Shown piece after piece: positions 62,993 to 64,000 of a DNA stretch of 64,000 nucleotides (within the stretch, counting starts at the first letter, position 1; the number at the start of each line of letters is the position of its first letter). The stretch lies in the NCBI RefSeq assembly GCF_016919245.1, contig NZ_JAFEJA010000001.1, positions 5,915,501 through 5,979,500 of the forward strand, given 5' to 3'. The position numbers and the translations under genes are program-made. Under the pieces are notes generated by a model. It saw nothing but the letters and a program-made list of their open reading frames with translations. It was not told where the DNA came from and made no database searches. The stretch comes from Streptomyces zhihengii (lineage in GTDB: Bacteria > Actinomycetota > Actinomycetes > Streptomycetales > Streptomycetaceae).

Positions 62993-64000
62993 CGACCGCT
63001 CTCCAGCCGGCGGCGGCGTGCCCACTCCGGCAGCCCCGGGGCCTCCAGGAACCCTTCGGCGCGGGCCGCGGCCACACCGATGCGCGGCAGGTCGGCGCTC
63101 TTCTCGAAGAGCATGTACCGCGGCTCCCAGATCGGCCGGTACTTGGCGTTCGCCCGGTACAGGGACTCGATCTGCCACCAGCGGGAGAAGAAGCCGAGCA
63201 CCGAGCGCCAGAGCCTCAGCACCGGCCCCGCGCCGAGCCGGGAGCCCCGTTCGAAGACCGAGCGGAACATCGCGAAGTTCAGCGACACCTCGGTGATCCC
63301 GACCTCCTCGGCCCGCTGGAGGAGTTCGATCACCATGAACTCCGTCAGCCCGTTCTCGGCCTCCCGGTCACGCCGCATCAGGTCCAGCGACAGCCCCTTC
63401 GGCCCCCACGGCGCAAAGCTGAGCAGCGCCTTCGGCGCCCCGTCGCCGTCCGAGCACTCCAGCATCACGCAGCGGCCGTCCGCCGGGTCGCCGAGCCGGC
63501 CCAGCGCCATCGAGAAGCCCCGCTCGGTCGCCCCGTCGCGCCAGTCGTCGGCGCGCCGCAGCAGTTCGGCGGCCTCCGCCGGGGGGATGTCCTCGTGGCG
63601 CCGGATCCGGACGCTGTACCCGGCGCGCTTCACCCGGTTGTACGCCTGGCGCACGGAGCGCATCGCCCGGCCCTCCAGCGTGAACTCGCCGGTGTCGACG
63701 ATCGCCTCGTCGCCGAGCTCCAGCGCGTCCAGCCCGTGGCGGGCGTAGACGGTGCCCGCCTCCTCGCCGGCGCCCATCACCGCCGGGACCCAGCCGTGCT
63801 CGCGGGCCTGGGCCAGCCAGGGGGCGATCGCGCCCGGCCACGCCTCGGGGTCGCCGATCGGGTCCCCGGACGCCAGCGACACCCCGCCCACCACCCGGTA
63901 CGCCACGGCCGCCTTCCCGCTCGGCGACCAGACGACGCTCTTCTCCCGGCGCAGCGCGAAGTACCCCAGGGAGTCGCGGTCGCCGTGCCGGTCCAGCAGC
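62989..64000 (-). CDS. Phosphatidylglycerol lysyltransferase-type (DUF2156/MprF C-terminal) protein, 5' end outside window
   Basis: At least 336 residues are visible, with the start beyond 64000. The sequence is the DUF2156 double-GNAT fold of MprF-like aminoacyl-phosphatidylglycerol synthases: [73 protein letters not shown] and [20 protein letters not shown] are typical. These enzymes move Lys or Ala from tRNA to phosphatidylglycerol, lowering membrane charge and protecting against cationic peptides. Membrane helices, if any, would be upstream. Operon with the rhomboid-like gene. Confidence 0.9.
   Translation of the reverse strand, partial: LLDRHGDRDSLGYFALRREKSVVWSPSGKAAVAYRVVGGVSLASGDPIGDPEAWPGAIAPWLAQAREHGWVPAVMGAGEEAGTVYARHGLDALELGDEAIVDTGEFTLEGRAMRSVRQAYNRVKRAGYSVRIRRHEDIPPAEAAELLRRADDWRDGATERGFSMALGRLGDPADGRCVMLECSDGDGAPKALLSFAPWGPKGLSLDLMRRDREAENGLTEFMVIELLQRAEEVGITEVSLNFAMFRSVFERGSRLGAGPVLRLWRSVLGFFSRWWQIESLYRANAKYRPIWEPRYMLFEKSADLPRIGVAAARAEGFLEAPGLPEWARRRRLESGR

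Overview
This is high-GC (over 70%) actinobacterial chromosome. Codon use, leaderless and GTG/TTG starts, very strong GC hairpin terminators and dispersed GC-rich repeats all point to Streptomyces. The gene set and order (glnII, MOSC, glnA, RDD, DUF4191, lipA, lipB, NsdA-like regulator, aceE, GntR, sucB, lpd, pepA, cobS) is a core-chromosome block I recognise from model streptomycetes. No tRNA, rRNA, transposase, prophage or CRISPR array was seen. Both window edges cut genes (a GH89 glycosidase at the left, an MprF/DUF2156-type gene at the right).

Layout. 1-3 kb: secreted proteins (GH89 glycosidase, lipoprotein, DUF1996 protein). 3.2-7.4 kb: a DesK/LuxR-type two-component system divergent from an MMPL exporter. 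7.8-10.7 kb: His-rich membrane proteins including a PepSY reductase-like protein, and a wHTH regulator. 11-13 kb: a HEAT-like protein. 13.4-22 kb: nitrogen assimilation, with glutamine synthetase II and I, both carrying a recognisable GlnR operator, and between them a MocR/AhpD divergent pair, ArsC-like, MOSC and small proteins. 22-28 kb: RDD, DUF4191, lipoate synthesis (lipA, lipB) and a TPR regulator. 28-37 kb: a mixed set of oxidoreductase, epimerase, acetyltransferase and regulators, ending with a Ser/Thr kinase fused to a long coiled coil. 37.6-52 kb: 2-oxoacid dehydrogenase genes (aceE, GntR regulator, sucB, lpd). 52-54 kb: pepA. 54-60.5 kb: an exopolysaccharide locus (secreted deacetylase, PelF-like glycosyltransferase, membrane protein, spherulin-4/GH135-like protein), the last three translationally coupled. 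60.5-64 kb: cobS and a membrane/lipid group (rhomboid-like and MprF-like).

How the parts work together. LipA and LipB supply the lipoyl cofactor used by the two lipoyl domains of SucB, which with AceE and Lpd makes the mixed pyruvate/2-oxoglutarate dehydrogenase machinery. GlnR control ties glnA and glnII to nitrogen supply. The most unusual item is a two-gene unit at 41.9-48.4 kb placed between the GntR regulator and sucB: a 1692-aa caspase-NTPase-TPR protein and, overlapping it by 8 bp, a lecithin-cholesterol-acyltransferase-like hydrolase. It has the architecture of a STAND-type conflict/abortive-infection system with protease and lipase effectors. A second theme is repeats: tandem arrays at 7.4, 24.1 and 27.7 kb each include the stop codon of the gene before them, and further GC-rich arrays fill the gaps at 37.4, 40.8 and 48.6 kb.
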